Shown: one piece after another, positions 52,318 to 60,581 of the stretch | How positions within the stretch are numbered: position 1 is the first letter of the stretch | Layout: each line of letters starts with the position of its first letter | Assembly (NCBI GenBank): GCA_963838495.1 | Contig: CAWIRC010000001.1 | Location: 62,001-126,000 of the forward strand | DNA: 64,000 nt | Direction: 5' to 3' | Source: JBEKIK01 sp963838495 | GTDB taxonomy: Bacteria > Planctomycetota > Planctomycetia > Pirellulales > Thermoguttaceae | Program-made: the position numbers and the translations under genes | Notes under the pieces: generated by a model | The model's input: the letters and a program-made list of their open reading frames with translations, nothing else | The model's database searches: none | What the model was told of the DNA's origin: nothing

Positions 52318-54260
52318 TTCGTCCCGGCGCCAAAGGCCGCTCCGAGTCGCACGCCCGCCCTGCCGCCAAAACCACCGGCGCTACGGCCTGTTTGCACGCC
52401 TTTGTCCCTGCCCGAGCTGTCTAAGTCAGAAAATCCCTCCAATTCCTCGGCCACCGTGCCGCCGAAAATGCCCAAGTCGGCCATCATTTTTGCATTCGGA
52501 CGCACAAAGGCCCCGAACCACCGGGCCAGGCTGTTCTCGTTGTTGTTTGGATAATGGCTGCGGCGCCACTTCCAGAAAAATTCCTTTATGCCCGGCACGT
52601 TCGATCCGCCGGAGATGTATTCCAGCGATTTATCGTAGATCGCCACCACCGTGGAGCCGGAAAATGGCTCGCCGCTTAGATCGGTGAGCTTGATTTTCAC
52701 CTTCGCCTTTTCGCCCGGCTTATACGCTTCGGCCGACGGCTTTATATCCACGTTCAAAATGCGTTTTTCCGGCGGTACGACGATCTCTTTCACCTCGCAG
52801 TTCACCCGGCCATCGGCGACCGCAACGGCCTCGATAAAGAAGTTGGGCATGTCCTTCTTTTCCACCGCCACGTCATAAACCGTGCTCCTGCCTACCAGGC
52901 GGATCATTTTCGGCGGCAGATAAATGCCATTTGCCGGTCGGAGGAACAACAACACCATCCCGCCGATCCGATTGGTGTTGATCTGCAATTTTATGGTTTC
53001 GCCCGGTGCGTATTCGCGCTTGTCCGGAATGAGTTCCAGGCGGTTGAAGCGGAATTGCGAGGCGTCGAGCCCTTCGCCGATGATCGTAAAAATGTACCCG
53101 CCTTCGATGGTTTTCGCCGTCCCCTCTCCCTTTGGGAGAGGGTTAGGGTGAGGGCTGGAAGCGGATAAATCTTGTCTTTCCCTCACCCCCGACCCCTCTG
53201 CCCTCACCCCCGGCCCCTCTCCCACGGGGAGAGGGGAGGATGTTAATTTATAAGACAGCCGATATTGCCCGGCCTGGCTTGCGGTCATCTGCTGGCGCGC
53301 CTGGCCTTCCGCGTTGGTGTCGATTTGCCAGGTTTGCACGGGCGTTTCCACGGGCTTATTGTCTTTGCTGTAACTGATTTTCAGGAGCGTAAGCGTGCCT
53401 TTGCCCTGCACCGGTTTGCCGTCAAGGGTTCGGGCGGCGAATTCCGCCTTGATCGTTTCGCCCACGCGATAATAGCCCCGGTTAACCCAGGCGTAGACGC
53501 TGAACGGCTTGCGGGCCACGAGCACGTCGCCCGTGCCCACAATCGTCCGCCGCGACTCGTCGACCACCTCGGCCGTGATCGAATATTTCTGGTCCTCGTC
53601 TGGATGGATGGCCTTGGCCAGGCTAGTGTCGATCTCGACCTTCACCGTGCCGTCCATTCCGATATCGACTTCCTGGTCGGCGACTAATTCCGGCGGCTGA
53701 TTTCCGCGCGGCCACCAAATTGGCAGCGGACGCAAACAGCCCCAGTGTCGCCAGCCCGGATACCAATCGTAATCGTAAGCGAACCACCAATACCCGTGGC
53801 CGTAGAGCCAATCCCAAGGCCCCGCGGGATACCATTGCTGGTCATGGCTGGTGCGATAGATTTTGTACTTCACCTTGGCCTTTGTGACCGGCGAGCCGAA
53901 GTAGTATTTGGCCTTGATCGTGGCGGAGATTTTTTCGCCAAGCATGACCGGCTCGGTGGGGGCCTCGACCGTGACCTCGAACTCCGGCTTTTTGTATTCC
54001 TCCACGCGGAAACTGCCCCCGCCCAGGTCTTTCACGCTCAGGTTGAACACGCCCAGCGGCGCGTCGGCGGGAATTTTATATTCCCCTTCCAACCCGCCCC
54101 AGGCGTCGGCCTTTTTCGTTTCCGATACGATTTTTTCGCCCTTGGGATTGTATATCTCGATGGTGAATTCCCGGCCGGCGAAATCCGACACGTCTTTCAT
54201 GTCGTACTGCGCATGGCGGACCCAGAATTTGTATTTCACGGTCTGGTCGGGCCGATACAC
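52254..54260 (-). CDS. bacterial alpha-2-macroglobulin, fragment 3 of 4 (macroglobulin-like domains)
   Basis: Tandem macroglobulin-like (MG) beta domains: YRPDQTVKYKFWVRHAQYD, YKKPEFEVTVEAPTEPVMLG, RGYYRVGETIKAEFAARTL, and LIPDKREYAPGETIKLQINT. These form the ring that encloses a trapped protease. An unusual insertion of about 45 residues, rich in SPLPVGEGPG and SPHPNPLPKGEG, lies between DITF-type strands (LSYKLTSS and GGYIFTIIGE) and is encoded by palindromic repeats at 53120-53238. A bait-region-like segment follows (LDSSGRDKGVQTGRSAGGFG). Confidence 0.85.
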   Translation of the reverse strand: MYRPDQTVKYKFWVRHAQYDMKDVSDFAGREFTIEIYNPKGEKIVSETKKADAWGGLEGEYKIPADAPLGVFNLSVKDLGGGSFRVEEYKKPEFEVTVEAPTEPVMLGEKISATIKAKYYFGSPVTKAKVKYKIYRTSHDQQWYPAGPWDWLYGHGYWWFAYDYDWYPGWRHWGCLRPLPIWWPRGNQPPELVADQEVDIGMDGTVKVEIDTSLAKAIHPDEDQKYSITAEVVDESRRTIVGTGDVLVARKPFSVYAWVNRGYYRVGETIKAEFAARTLDGKPVQGKGTLTLLKISYSKDNKPVETPVQTWQIDTNAEGQARQQMTASQAGQYRLSYKLTSSPLPVGEGPGVRAEGSGVRERQDLSASSPHPNPLPKGEGTAKTIEGGYIFTIIGEGLDASQFRFNRLELIPDKREYAPGETIKLQINTNRIGGMVLLFLRPANGIYLPPKMIRLVGRSTVYDVAVEKKDMPNFFIEAVAVADGRVNCEVKEIVVPPEKRILNVDIKPSAEAYKPGEKAKVKIKLTDLSGEPFSGSTVVAIYDKSLEYISGGSNVPGIKEFFWKWRRSHYPNNNENSLARWFGAFVRPNAKMMADLGIFGGTVAEELEGFSDLDSSGRDKGVQTGRSAGGFGGRAGVRLGAAFGAGTKWQKARQCRRPLPWPRRQCLP
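53120..53238. repeat. palindromic repeats inserted in frame in the alpha-2-macroglobulin gene
   Basis: Two palindromes (cccctctccctttgggagaggg at the left and cccctctcccacggggagaggg at the right) flank copies of cctcacccccgacccctc. Same family as those in ileS. The whole insertion is free of stops in the gene's frame. Confidence 0.75.
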
Positions 54261-54379
54261 GGGTCGGTCGGTTATGGTGTAGACCTTGGTGGCATTGTAT
54301 TGCTGATCGTACCAATTCCCCCGCCAAACGCTGGTGAATCCCAGATAAGCCAGGCGGCCTTCATTTGTCCGGGCGATGA

Positions 54380-55255
54380 TTAGCCACTGATATTCCTGCG
54401 GTTGCGCGCGAGATCGAGGATCACCTGCCCGTCGGCGTCGGTATATTCGGCAAAATCCTTGACCAGGGTCTCTCCGCGGCCGTTTTTACGTTGCCTGTGT
54501 TGCCAGCCGAAAAACTCCACGTTGGCCTTGGCCACTGGCTTGCCGGTAACGGCGTCGGCCACAAAGTAAAATGTTTTACCGTCCATGGGCTTTTTCACTA
54601 TGGCCGTGTCGTTGACCCACAAGACTATGAAGTTAGTGTTGCCGTCTTTCATCCGGGCCTCGACCAAATACGCCCCGGCCTTCATGAGCGGCGTGGTTAC
54701 CGTTATTCGCCGGTCGAAATGGTTTTCCCTGGGCGTAAGTTCCATCTGCCACTGGGCCACCTGCCGGCCGAGATATTGCTCCCGGCTCTTTTCCAGCAGG
54801 CGATGGCCGATGTTGCTGAAATCGATCTTTTCCCAGTTGATCTCGTGCGGATCGGATTGTAGATATGATTTAAGGTCTTCCAGGAATTTTTCGATTTTGA
54901 TTTCATGGGCCGTAAATTCCACGGCCTTGCCGTTGCGGAAGCGGAATTCCACGGTTGCACCCTTGCCGGCGGGCTGGGTCGATACTTGCTCGAATTGCCC
55001 CCAATTGCCCACGATCTGCTCCAGATGGTCGCTCCAGCCTTGACGCCTGTTTTTATCGGCCTGGGGAAATTCTTTTAGCAAACGCCGCCAATAATCGGCG
55101 GCCTTGGGATATTGCCGGCGGTTCTCGAAAATCTGCGCCAATTGCTCCAAGGATTCCATGGCATAGCTGTTTTTCGGATTCTCCCCGATTTCCTCGTAGA
55201 TTTTTATGAAGTTGAATTCGTCCGGCAGCGTAAAACGTTTTACACCAGTGGCCAA
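54380..55255 (-). CDS. bacterial alpha-2-macroglobulin, fragment 2 of 4
   Basis: Region between the N-terminal helical part and the MG repeats: a TPR-like helix pair (SLEQLAQIFENRRQYPKAAD, YWRRLLKEFPQADKNRRQG) then the first MG domains (NGKAVEFTAHEIKIEKFLED, AGAYLVEARMKDGNTNFIVL). Linked to fragment 1 by a single missing base near 55290 and to fragment 3 by one near 54395 (caaccgcaggaa, restoring NRQEYQWLIIARTNEGRLAY). Confidence 0.8.
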   Translation of the reverse strand: MATGVKRFTLPDEFNFIKIYEEIGENPKNSYAMESLEQLAQIFENRRQYPKAADYWRRLLKEFPQADKNRRQGWSDHLEQIVGNWGQFEQVSTQPAGKGATVEFRFRNGKAVEFTAHEIKIEKFLEDLKSYLQSDPHEINWEKIDFSNIGHRLLEKSREQYLGRQVAQWQMELTPRENHFDRRITVTTPLMKAGAYLVEARMKDGNTNFIVLWVNDTAIVKKPMDGKTFYFVADAVTGKPVAKANVEFFGWQHRQRKNGRGETLVKDFAEYTDADGQVILDLARNRRNISG

Positions 55256-55286
55256 TCGGGCGATGGTCTCGTTTTCACCCAGGGTG

Positions 55287-56198
55287 TTAAGGCGAAAGTG
55301 CCGCTTTCATCAAGTTTGGTATCGTCGCTTTGCATCCGCCCGAAATTCCAGCCGTAATAAGCCATGGTTTGCACGCCGAACTGCTCGTTGAGGAAATCGG
55401 CGAATTGTTTGCGGGTATTGTTGAGAAGATTAGGATCGAATTCCGCGGACTGTTGCAGGCACCACCGCCAACGCTGACCGTCGGACTCGGCTGCCTCGAA
55501 ACTCTTGGGAATAGCATGAAAGACCGGCTTACCGTCAGCATCGACCGGGTGCCGTGGGTTTCGCGATAATTGCCCCAGCCCGGCTCATAGTCGGGCAAGG
55601 TTTTTAGATCGGTGAGATATTGCAGTCGCCAGGCCTCTTCCAATCCCCTGCGATTAGCCAACAGCATATCGCCCAGCGATAGAAAGAAGGCCCCGACTTC
55701 GGCGTGGTTGTCGTCTTTTTCGGCCAACGGCATGGCCTGAAGCATTAGTTGCAGTGCCCGGACCCGGTCGCGGTCGTTTGCGTTGACGAAGTTTCCTCCG
55801 CCCCGCTTATTGCCGCGGTAAAACTTGCCCGCCACTATAAAGCCGAAATGCGGGTCGTTAAGATAGTTGGCCGCGGTGGCTTGCAGCAAGCGCCAGTTGT
55901 TTTTATGGACCTCGACGACCGCCTCGCGGAAATCGTCTATTTCATCCGCCCGGTTGAGAGACTGAAGACAGGAAGTCGCCATGTTTAAATCGCTGCCGAC
56001 CAGGCGCGGATCGTCCTTGGGATCCAGGGCCAATTTGCGATAAACATCGTAGGCGTCCTTGTAATTTCCTTGTTGATAAGATTTGTAGGCCTGCTCGCGC
56101 TGGGACTGCATATCCGTCGAATCCGCCGCCGACATTGCCCATCCTCCTAAAATTACGCAATTGAAAGTGAAAAGACTGAATAACACGTGCATTTTCAT
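55287..56198 (-). CDS. bacterial alpha-2-macroglobulin, fragment 1 of 4 (signal peptide and TPR-like region)
   Basis: Starts at 56198 with GGAG 8 bases upstream. Signal peptide HVLFSLFTFNCVILGGWAMS, no lipobox, so it is probably soluble in the periplasm. A helical repeat region follows (QAYKSYQQGNYKDAYDVYRK). The true frame is lost near 55555, where one missing G restores RVDADGKPVFHAIPKSFEAA in the next frame. Whole gene 49882-56198, about 2,100 residues. Usually paired with penicillin-binding protein 1C, which is not here. Confidence 0.8.
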   Translation of the reverse strand: MKMHVLFSLFTFNCVILGGWAMSAADSTDMQSQREQAYKSYQQGNYKDAYDVYRKLALDPKDDPRLVGSDLNMATSCLQSLNRADEIDDFREAVVEVHKNNWRLLQATAANYLNDPHFGFIVAGKFYRGNKRGGGNFVNANDRDRVRALQLMLQAMPLAEKDDNHAEVGAFFLSLGDMLLANRRGLEEAWRLQYLTDLKTLPDYEPGWGNYRETHGTRSMLTVSRSFMLFPRVSRQPSPTVSVGGGACNSPRNSILIFSTIPANNSPISSTSSSACKPWLITAGISGGCKATIPNLMKAALSP

Positions 56199-56390
56199 GT
56201 CTTAGACTCCGGTCGGCAGTTTTGCCCATTTAAAAAGTTCACCAAATAAAATAATCCTAGTGTTTTGACGAAGCCCGACTGAAAAAAGTTCCCTGCAAGC
56301 ATAACTCGAAGCATTGTTTGCCGCGATCCCCACAATTGGGTGGTAGAGTAGGAGACGGGCAGCAGCGTCTGTCCGCCTGATTTAGAAGAC

Positions 56391-56567
56391 TTAGCGCGGC
56401 CTGGGAGGCGTTTTGACTTTTTTACCGGCGTCCTCGCAGCGAACCGGCGTATCATCGGGACAGATAATGCCGAGTTTTACCTTGTCGCTGTTAATTTCCA
56501 GAACCACAACGTCAATTGTATTGTCAATGATGATGCTTTCATTCTGTTTACGGGTGAGGATCAGCAA
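56391..56567 (-). CDS. csrA: CsrA-type RNA-binding regulator, divergent copy
   Basis: 58 residues if translation starts at TTG 56567, which has AGGA at 6 bases and gives the canonical MLILTRKQNESIIIDN start. The open frame also extends upstream to 56867 with an unlikely 100-residue leader. Contains VVVLEINSDKVKLGIICPDD and PVRCED, the RNA-binding Arg; the usual AP before it is CP. CsrA dimers bind GGA motifs in mRNA leaders to control translation. Third gene of a BON-csrA-csrA set on the same strand. Confidence 0.75.
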   Translation of the reverse strand: MLILTRKQNESIIIDNTIDVVVLEINSDKVKLGIICPDDTPVRCEDAGKKVKTPPRPR

Positions 56568-56964
56568 GCGCTGTCCTTTTTGATTGAATATGTAGTAGCT
56601 TGCGGAGGCGCCGCGAACAACGGGAATACCGTTTTGAATTACGCACGACAAGCGCGGTTGGGGATAATGTGAAACTCCAGGCACTACTCCAGCCGCGGCA
56701 TTTTTTACGGACGCGCCTTGACTGTGATTCGTGTTCGGAATTGCGGGGATTTGGGCGGCGCATTTCATTGGTGCGAACATGGGTAGGCAACCTTTATTAG
56801 TTAGACATAAATTCTTTGCGACGGGAAATAATAAGTTGCAGAATCCGGGCTCCAGTCCATGAATCATTCGATCAAGAGTCAGGCAATCGGCATGTTTGCC
56901 GCCAGATGCTTAGTGCGCATTACCATGCCCTGGGCCGTTTCAACCGCTTTGGGATAGACCGAGG

Positions 56965-57189
56965 TCAATACGATGCCAGGGAATGATAAATGGCGGCCGC
57001 GGGTAAAGGCTTGCGCTCGCAAGGCGTCTGCCGCCTGCTCATGGGGCCAAGCTCCTGGCGGCGGATGTTCACTTGCGGCGGGGCCGAAAAACCCAGTTTT
57101 ACGGCGTTCCGGCTGATAGACAGCACCTTGACTTCAATCCTTTGATTAATGCAAACCGTCTCACCGTTCTTTCTCGTAAGCACCAGCAT
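56965..57189 (-). CDS. csrA: CsrA-type RNA-binding regulator
   Basis: 74 residues from the ATG at 57189, preceded by AAGGAGG at an ideal spacing (an upstream ATG at 57207 lacks one). Canonical LVLTRKNGETVCINQRIEVK, VLSISRNAVKLGFSAPPQVN and IRRQE with the RNA-binding Arg. A basic tail of about 22 residues is atypical. The exposed GGAGG in its own leader could bind CsrA (autoregulation, inference). It lies 40 bases after the BON-domain gene in the same direction. Confidence 0.85.
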   Translation of the reverse strand: MLVLTRKNGETVCINQRIEVKVLSISRNAVKLGFSAPPQVNIRRQELGPMSRRQTPCERKPLPAAAIYHSLASY

Positions 57190-57229
57190 TGTCAACCTCC
57201 TTATCAAATACTGAAAAATAGTTTAAAGT

Positions 57230-57565
57230 TCAAATATAGCGGCGCGGTTGGGCGGAAAAGTTGATCGGTCGGGAATTCATTTGCCTGGCGTCTCTTGCCG
57301 CAACAACCTCCAATTGATTATTCAATTTCAAAATTCCCGCCAGCTCGCCAAGAAGCGATTGGGCCAGTTGTTTTAAATGATAGCTTGGCACTCGCCCCCG
57401 GAGCGTGAGCACGCCGTCCTTAAAATCGCAGGAAACGTTGCGCAGTTCAAGGTACTCGGAGTGGCGGAGCCGGTCTTCGGCCGAATTTCTCGGCTCCAAA
57501 GGCACAACGGCCGTCTGGACGGATTGGTCGTTTACTAGGGGCGATTTCGTATCGATCACCGACAT
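57230..57565 (-). CDS. BON domain protein
   Basis: 111 residues from the ATG at 57565, with AAGGAG 7 bases upstream. A single BON domain is seen (YLELRNVSCDFKDGVLTLRG, YHLKQLAQSLLGELAGILKL, NNQLEVVA). No signal peptide, so cytoplasmic. BON domains bind phospholipid or ligands; its job beside two csrA genes is unknown. First gene of the three-gene set, divergent from the sensor gene at 57932. Confidence 0.8.
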   Translation of the reverse strand: MSVIDTKSPLVNDQSVQTAVVPLEPRNSAEDRLRHSEYLELRNVSCDFKDGVLTLRGRVPSYHLKQLAQSLLGELAGILKLNNQLEVVAARDARQMNSRPINFSAQPRRYI

Positions 57566-57931
57566 GGCATATCTCCTTAAGGCATGTTTTATGAAACCGT
57601 TTCTCTCGCCAATTTCATCTCAAGCATGTTCTATAACGTCGGTTTTTTTACTTGGGCCGGTTTGACTGTCTTTCTTTTTGTCAAATGAGCCCGTTACATG
57701 TTCCTTGGTTGGTTTGAACAGATCAAATTCTAAAATTTATGGCAAACCTACAAATAGGGACAATCTCTAAGAGGGCATAGGGAAAACCCTTATCCCGCCC
57801 ATGATTAAACGTGATATAAATAAAGGAAATTAAGGCTGCGAAAAATATTAAAGCTATAATTTTGGGGGTTTTTCAGCGTTTTTTATGGATCCTGCGGCGA
57901 TTTCAGATAAAGGCAAATGAGGAGCTAATCC
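57566..57931. promoter_or_regulatory. divergent regulatory region between BON and PAS genes
   Basis: 366 AT-rich bases with no gene. A perfect TATAAT at 57855-57860 points toward the PAS gene, with a poor -35. The BON gene has its ribosome binding site at 57572-57577. Promoters for both directions are expected here. Confidence 0.35.
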
Positions 57932-58939
57932 ATGGCCCATGCGGCATCGCATTTAAAGAAAAAAAAGGCCCCGGGCGTCAACTGCCAAGGGGAATCCCCT
58001 TTTTTCGAGGAAAACGTCGAGGACGGGACGCTTCTTTTGGCCTCCATAGTGAAATCGTCGGATGACGCGATTATCACAAAAACTTCCCAAGGCATCATCA
58101 CTTCCTGTAACAGAGGCGCGGAAAAAATTTACGGTTTCAGCGCCGGGGAAATCGTTGGGCAGCCAATGTCTATTTTGTTACCCCCGGGACATGCCGATGA
58201 AATGCCGGGTTTTCTGGATCGAATCGCGCAAGGAGAATTCATACACCATTTTGAAACCGTGCGCAGAAGAAAAGACGGACAAATTATCCATGTCTCCGTG
58301 AGCGTCTCCCCGCTGAAGGACAATGACGGAAAAATCATAGGGGCCTCGACAATCGCGCGGGACATCACTGCCGAAATCGCCGCCAGAAAACAGACCGAAG
58401 ACAAACTTGCCGCGGCCTCGCAATATGCCCGAAGCCTTATCGAGGCTTCTGTGGATCCGCTGGTCACCATCTCCGGGGACGGCAAGATCACCGACGTCAA
58501 CGAGGCCACGGTGAAGGTCACCGGAGTGCCGCGGGAAGAACTCATCGGCGCCGACTTTTCCAACTACTTTACCGAGCCTGAAAAAGCCCGGCAGGGATAC
58601 CGGCAGGTTTTTGCCCAGGGTTTTGTCACCGATTATCCGCTGACAATCCGCCACAAACAAGGCCGGCTTACCGATGTGCTCTACAATGCCAGCGTGTATA
58701 AGGACGCCCTCGGCAACACGCTCGGAGTTTTTGCCGCGGCGCGCGACGTGACCGTGCGGAAGAGGATCGAGGAGGAACTTGCCGAGCAGCGTCGAAGGGA
58801 ATTGGAACGCCTGGCCGAGCTGGAAAAATTCCAGAAGTTGACCGTGGGGCGCGAACTCAAGATGGTGGAACTGAAAAAGGAAATCGAGGAACTCAAGAAA
58901 GAAATCGAGAATTTGAAGGGTCGCATTAGGGAGCCTTGA
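57932..58939 (+). CDS. soluble double-PAS sensor protein
   Basis: 335 residues from the ATG at 57932 (GAGGAG 8 bases upstream). A first PAS/PAC (SIVKSSDDAIITKTSQGIIT, CNRGAEKIYGFSAGEIVGQP) and a second PAS (YARSLIEASVDPLVTISGDG, GVFAAARDVT) are followed by a coiled coil (KMVELKKEIEELKKEIENLK). No kinase domain: the frame stops with TGA at 58937-58939 and the next gene starts in the same frame 3 bases later. The second PAS is about 70 percent identical by eye to that of the hybrid kinase at 60582. Confidence 0.8.
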   Translation: MAHAASHLKKKKAPGVNCQGESPFFEENVEDGTLLLASIVKSSDDAIITKTSQGIITSCNRGAEKIYGFSAGEIVGQPMSILLPPGHADEMPGFLDRIAQGEFIHHFETVRRRKDGQIIHVSVSVSPLKDNDGKIIGASTIARDITAEIAARKQTEDKLAAASQYARSLIEASVDPLVTISGDGKITDVNEATVKVTGVPREELIGADFSNYFTEPEKARQGYRQVFAQGFVTDYPLTIRHKQGRLTDVLYNASVYKDALGNTLGVFAAARDVTVRKRIEEELAEQRRRELERLAELEKFQKLTVGRELKMVELKKEIEELKKEIENLKGRIREP

Positions 58940-58942
58940 CGG

Positions 58943-59503
58943 ATGGTAAGCGAGCTGGTCATTTCCGAAACAGCGGACGTGCGCAAGCATTTCGGCGAGC
59001 TTGAGCAGACCTACCGCGCTACCTTGAACATGCTGGAGGATTTTGACGAAGAACGGAACAAATTGATCGACGTTCAGGCGGCCCTTATGAATATTCTCGA
59101 GGATATCGAGGTGGAACGATTCAAAACGGAGCAAGCCAACAAGCTCTTGGAAGTGGTCAACAAGGAGCTTGAAGCCTTTTCCTACTCGGTTTCTCACGAC
59201 CTTCGCGCCCCTTGCGCGGTAAGCGGGTTTGCCCAGGTGCTTACGGATGACTTCGCTCCCGACCTCGATGAGAATTGCAAAAGGTACCTGAATTTAATAC
59301 AGGCAAACGCCCACCGGATGGGCAAGCTGATCGATGATCTTTTGGCCTTTTCCCGCCTGGGTCGGCAACAATTAATGGAAATCACCATCAACATGGAATC
59401 CATGGCATGGGAAGTTTTTAAGGAACTTGCCGCTTTGGCGCCCGGCGCAAAATCAACTTTTCCGTGTCTTCCGTTCCTTCCGCCCGAGGGGACAAGGCAA
59501 TGA
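58943..59503 (+). CDS. histidine kinase, fragment 1 of 2 (coil and HisKA)
   Basis: Starts 3 bases after, and in the same frame as, the PAS protein's TGA. A helical coil (TADVRKHFGELEQTYRATLN) leads to the H-box FSYSVSHDLRAPCAVSGFAQ, with the phospho-acceptor His. Without its own sensor domain it probably depends on the preceding protein. Frame breaks near 59450; one more G in gcccggcgcaaa restores PGRKINFSVSSVPS. Confidence 0.75.
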   Translation: MVSELVISETADVRKHFGELEQTYRATLNMLEDFDEERNKLIDVQAALMNILEDIEVERFKTEQANKLLEVVNKELEAFSYSVSHDLRAPCAVSGFAQVLTDDFAPDLDENCKRYLNLIQANAHRMGKLIDDLLAFSRLGRQQLMEITINMESMAWEVFKELAALAPGAKSTFPCLPFLPPEGTRQ

Positions 59504-59826
59504 TACAACAGGTGTTGATGAACCTGATTTCAAATTCCATAAAGTTCACCAAAAACCGCGCGGAAGCCCTGATCGAATTTGGTTACCGGAGAGATTTGGA
59601 TCGGGGGGCATATTACGTGAAGGACAACGGTGAGGGTTTTGACATGAAGTATTACAACAAGCTCTTCGGCGTCTTTCAAAGGCTCCACTCGGCCGAGGAA
59701 TTTGAGGGCACCGGTGTGGGCCTTGCACTCGTGCACCGCATCATTACCCGCCACGGCGGGCGCATCTGGGCTGATGGTCAATTGGGCCGAGGCTCCACGT
59801 TTTATTTCACTTTACCTAAGGAATGA
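59464..59826 (+). CDS. histidine kinase, fragment 2 of 2 (HATPase)
   Basis: ATP-binding half of the kinase: AMIQQVLMNLISNSIKFTKN (N-box), YYVKDNGEGFDMKYYNKLFG (G1-box) and EFEGTGVGLALVHRIITRHG (G2-box), ending STFYFTLPKE. Complete and typical of phytochrome-like kinases that work with Rcp1-type receivers, one of which follows 4 bases downstream. Confidence 0.8.
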   Translation: MSSVPSARGDKAMIQQVLMNLISNSIKFTKNRAEALIEFGYRRDLDRGAYYVKDNGEGFDMKYYNKLFGVFQRLHSAEEFEGTGVGLALVHRIITRHGGRIWADGQLGRGSTFYFTLPKE

Positions 59827-59830
59827 GACA

Positions 59831-60268
59831 ATGAATAACGGGGTTGAAATCGTGCTCGTGGAAGACGATCCGAACGATGCGGAACTCATCATCCGGGTCC
59901 TAAAAAAACACAACTTGAGCAACAAGATCGTGCATTTAAAGGACGGGGCCGAAGCCGTGGATTTCCTCTTGGCCCAAGGCGCTTATGCCAACAGGTCCAA
60001 TTGCAGCACGCCCAAGGTCATCCTCTTGGATTTGAAACTGCCCAAGATGAACGGCATCGAAGTTCTCCAGCGGATAAAGGCCAACGAACGCACAAAGAAC
60101 ATACCCGTTGTCGTTTTGACCTCCTCCAGGGAAGAGCGCGACCTTAAAGATGCCTACGATTTAGGCGTCAACAGTTACGTGACCAAGCCCATTAATTTCG
60201 AGGAGTTCGCCAAGGCCGTGGCCGAATTGGGCATGTATTGGCTGATGTTGAACAAACCCTACGAATGA
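59831..60268 (+). CDS. single-domain response regulator (Rcp1-like)
   Basis: 145 residues, ATG at 59831, 4 bases after the kinase. A single receiver domain: EIVLVEDDPNDAELIIRVLK (acidic pocket), VILLDLKLPKMNG with the phospho-acceptor Asp, VVLTSS, and the conserved Lys in YVTKP. No output domain, like Rcp1 of cyanobacteria. Its stop overlaps the start of the next gene. Probably a phosphate shuttle from this kinase. Confidence 0.88.
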   Translation: MNNGVEIVLVEDDPNDAELIIRVLKKHNLSNKIVHLKDGAEAVDFLLAQGAYANRSNCSTPKVILLDLKLPKMNGIEVLQRIKANERTKNIPVVVLTSSREERDLKDAYDLGVNSYVTKPINFEEFAKAVAELGMYWLMLNKPYE

Positions 60269-60510
60269 TGGACGGACAAATAAAAATCTTGATTTTAGAC
60301 GACCAGGCCGCCGACGCCGAACTTGTGCGGCGCGAGTTGCGCAAGATGGATCTCGATTTCGCGACAAAATGGGCCCAAGACAAGCGCGAATTCATTCAGG
60401 CCTTGGATGATTTTGTTCCCGACCTGGTTCTTTCCGACTATTCCTTGCCCGGGTTCGACGGTCTAAGCGCCTTGGACTTGCGCGGCGGCGCTTTCCGGAC
60501 ATTCCGGTAA
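60265..60510 (+). CDS. hybrid NarL-type kinase, fragment 1 of 2 (N-terminal receiver)
   Basis: Begins at ATG 60265, overlapping the stop of the previous gene by 4 bases. First half of a receiver domain: IKILILDDQAADAELVRREL (acidic pair), DLVLSDYSLPGFDGL with the phospho-acceptor Asp. The frame breaks near 60478; one missing G in ttgcgcgg restores ARRRFPDIPVIIVSGAIGEE in the next frame. Confidence 0.75.
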   Translation: MMDGQIKILILDDQAADAELVRRELRKMDLDFATKWAQDKREFIQALDDFVPDLVLSDYSLPGFDGLSALDLRGGAFRTFR

Positions 60511-60581
60511 TCATTGTATCTGGGGCCATCGGCGAAGAGGCGGCCATAGAAACCCTGAAAAGCGGCGCCACCGATTACGTC

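Noticed and set aside
56568..56867. 100-residue N-terminal extension on the divergent CsrA
   Set aside because: The TTG at 56567 with AGGA at 6 bases gives the exact canonical CsrA start; the extension has no domain. Not excluded, so noted in the feature.
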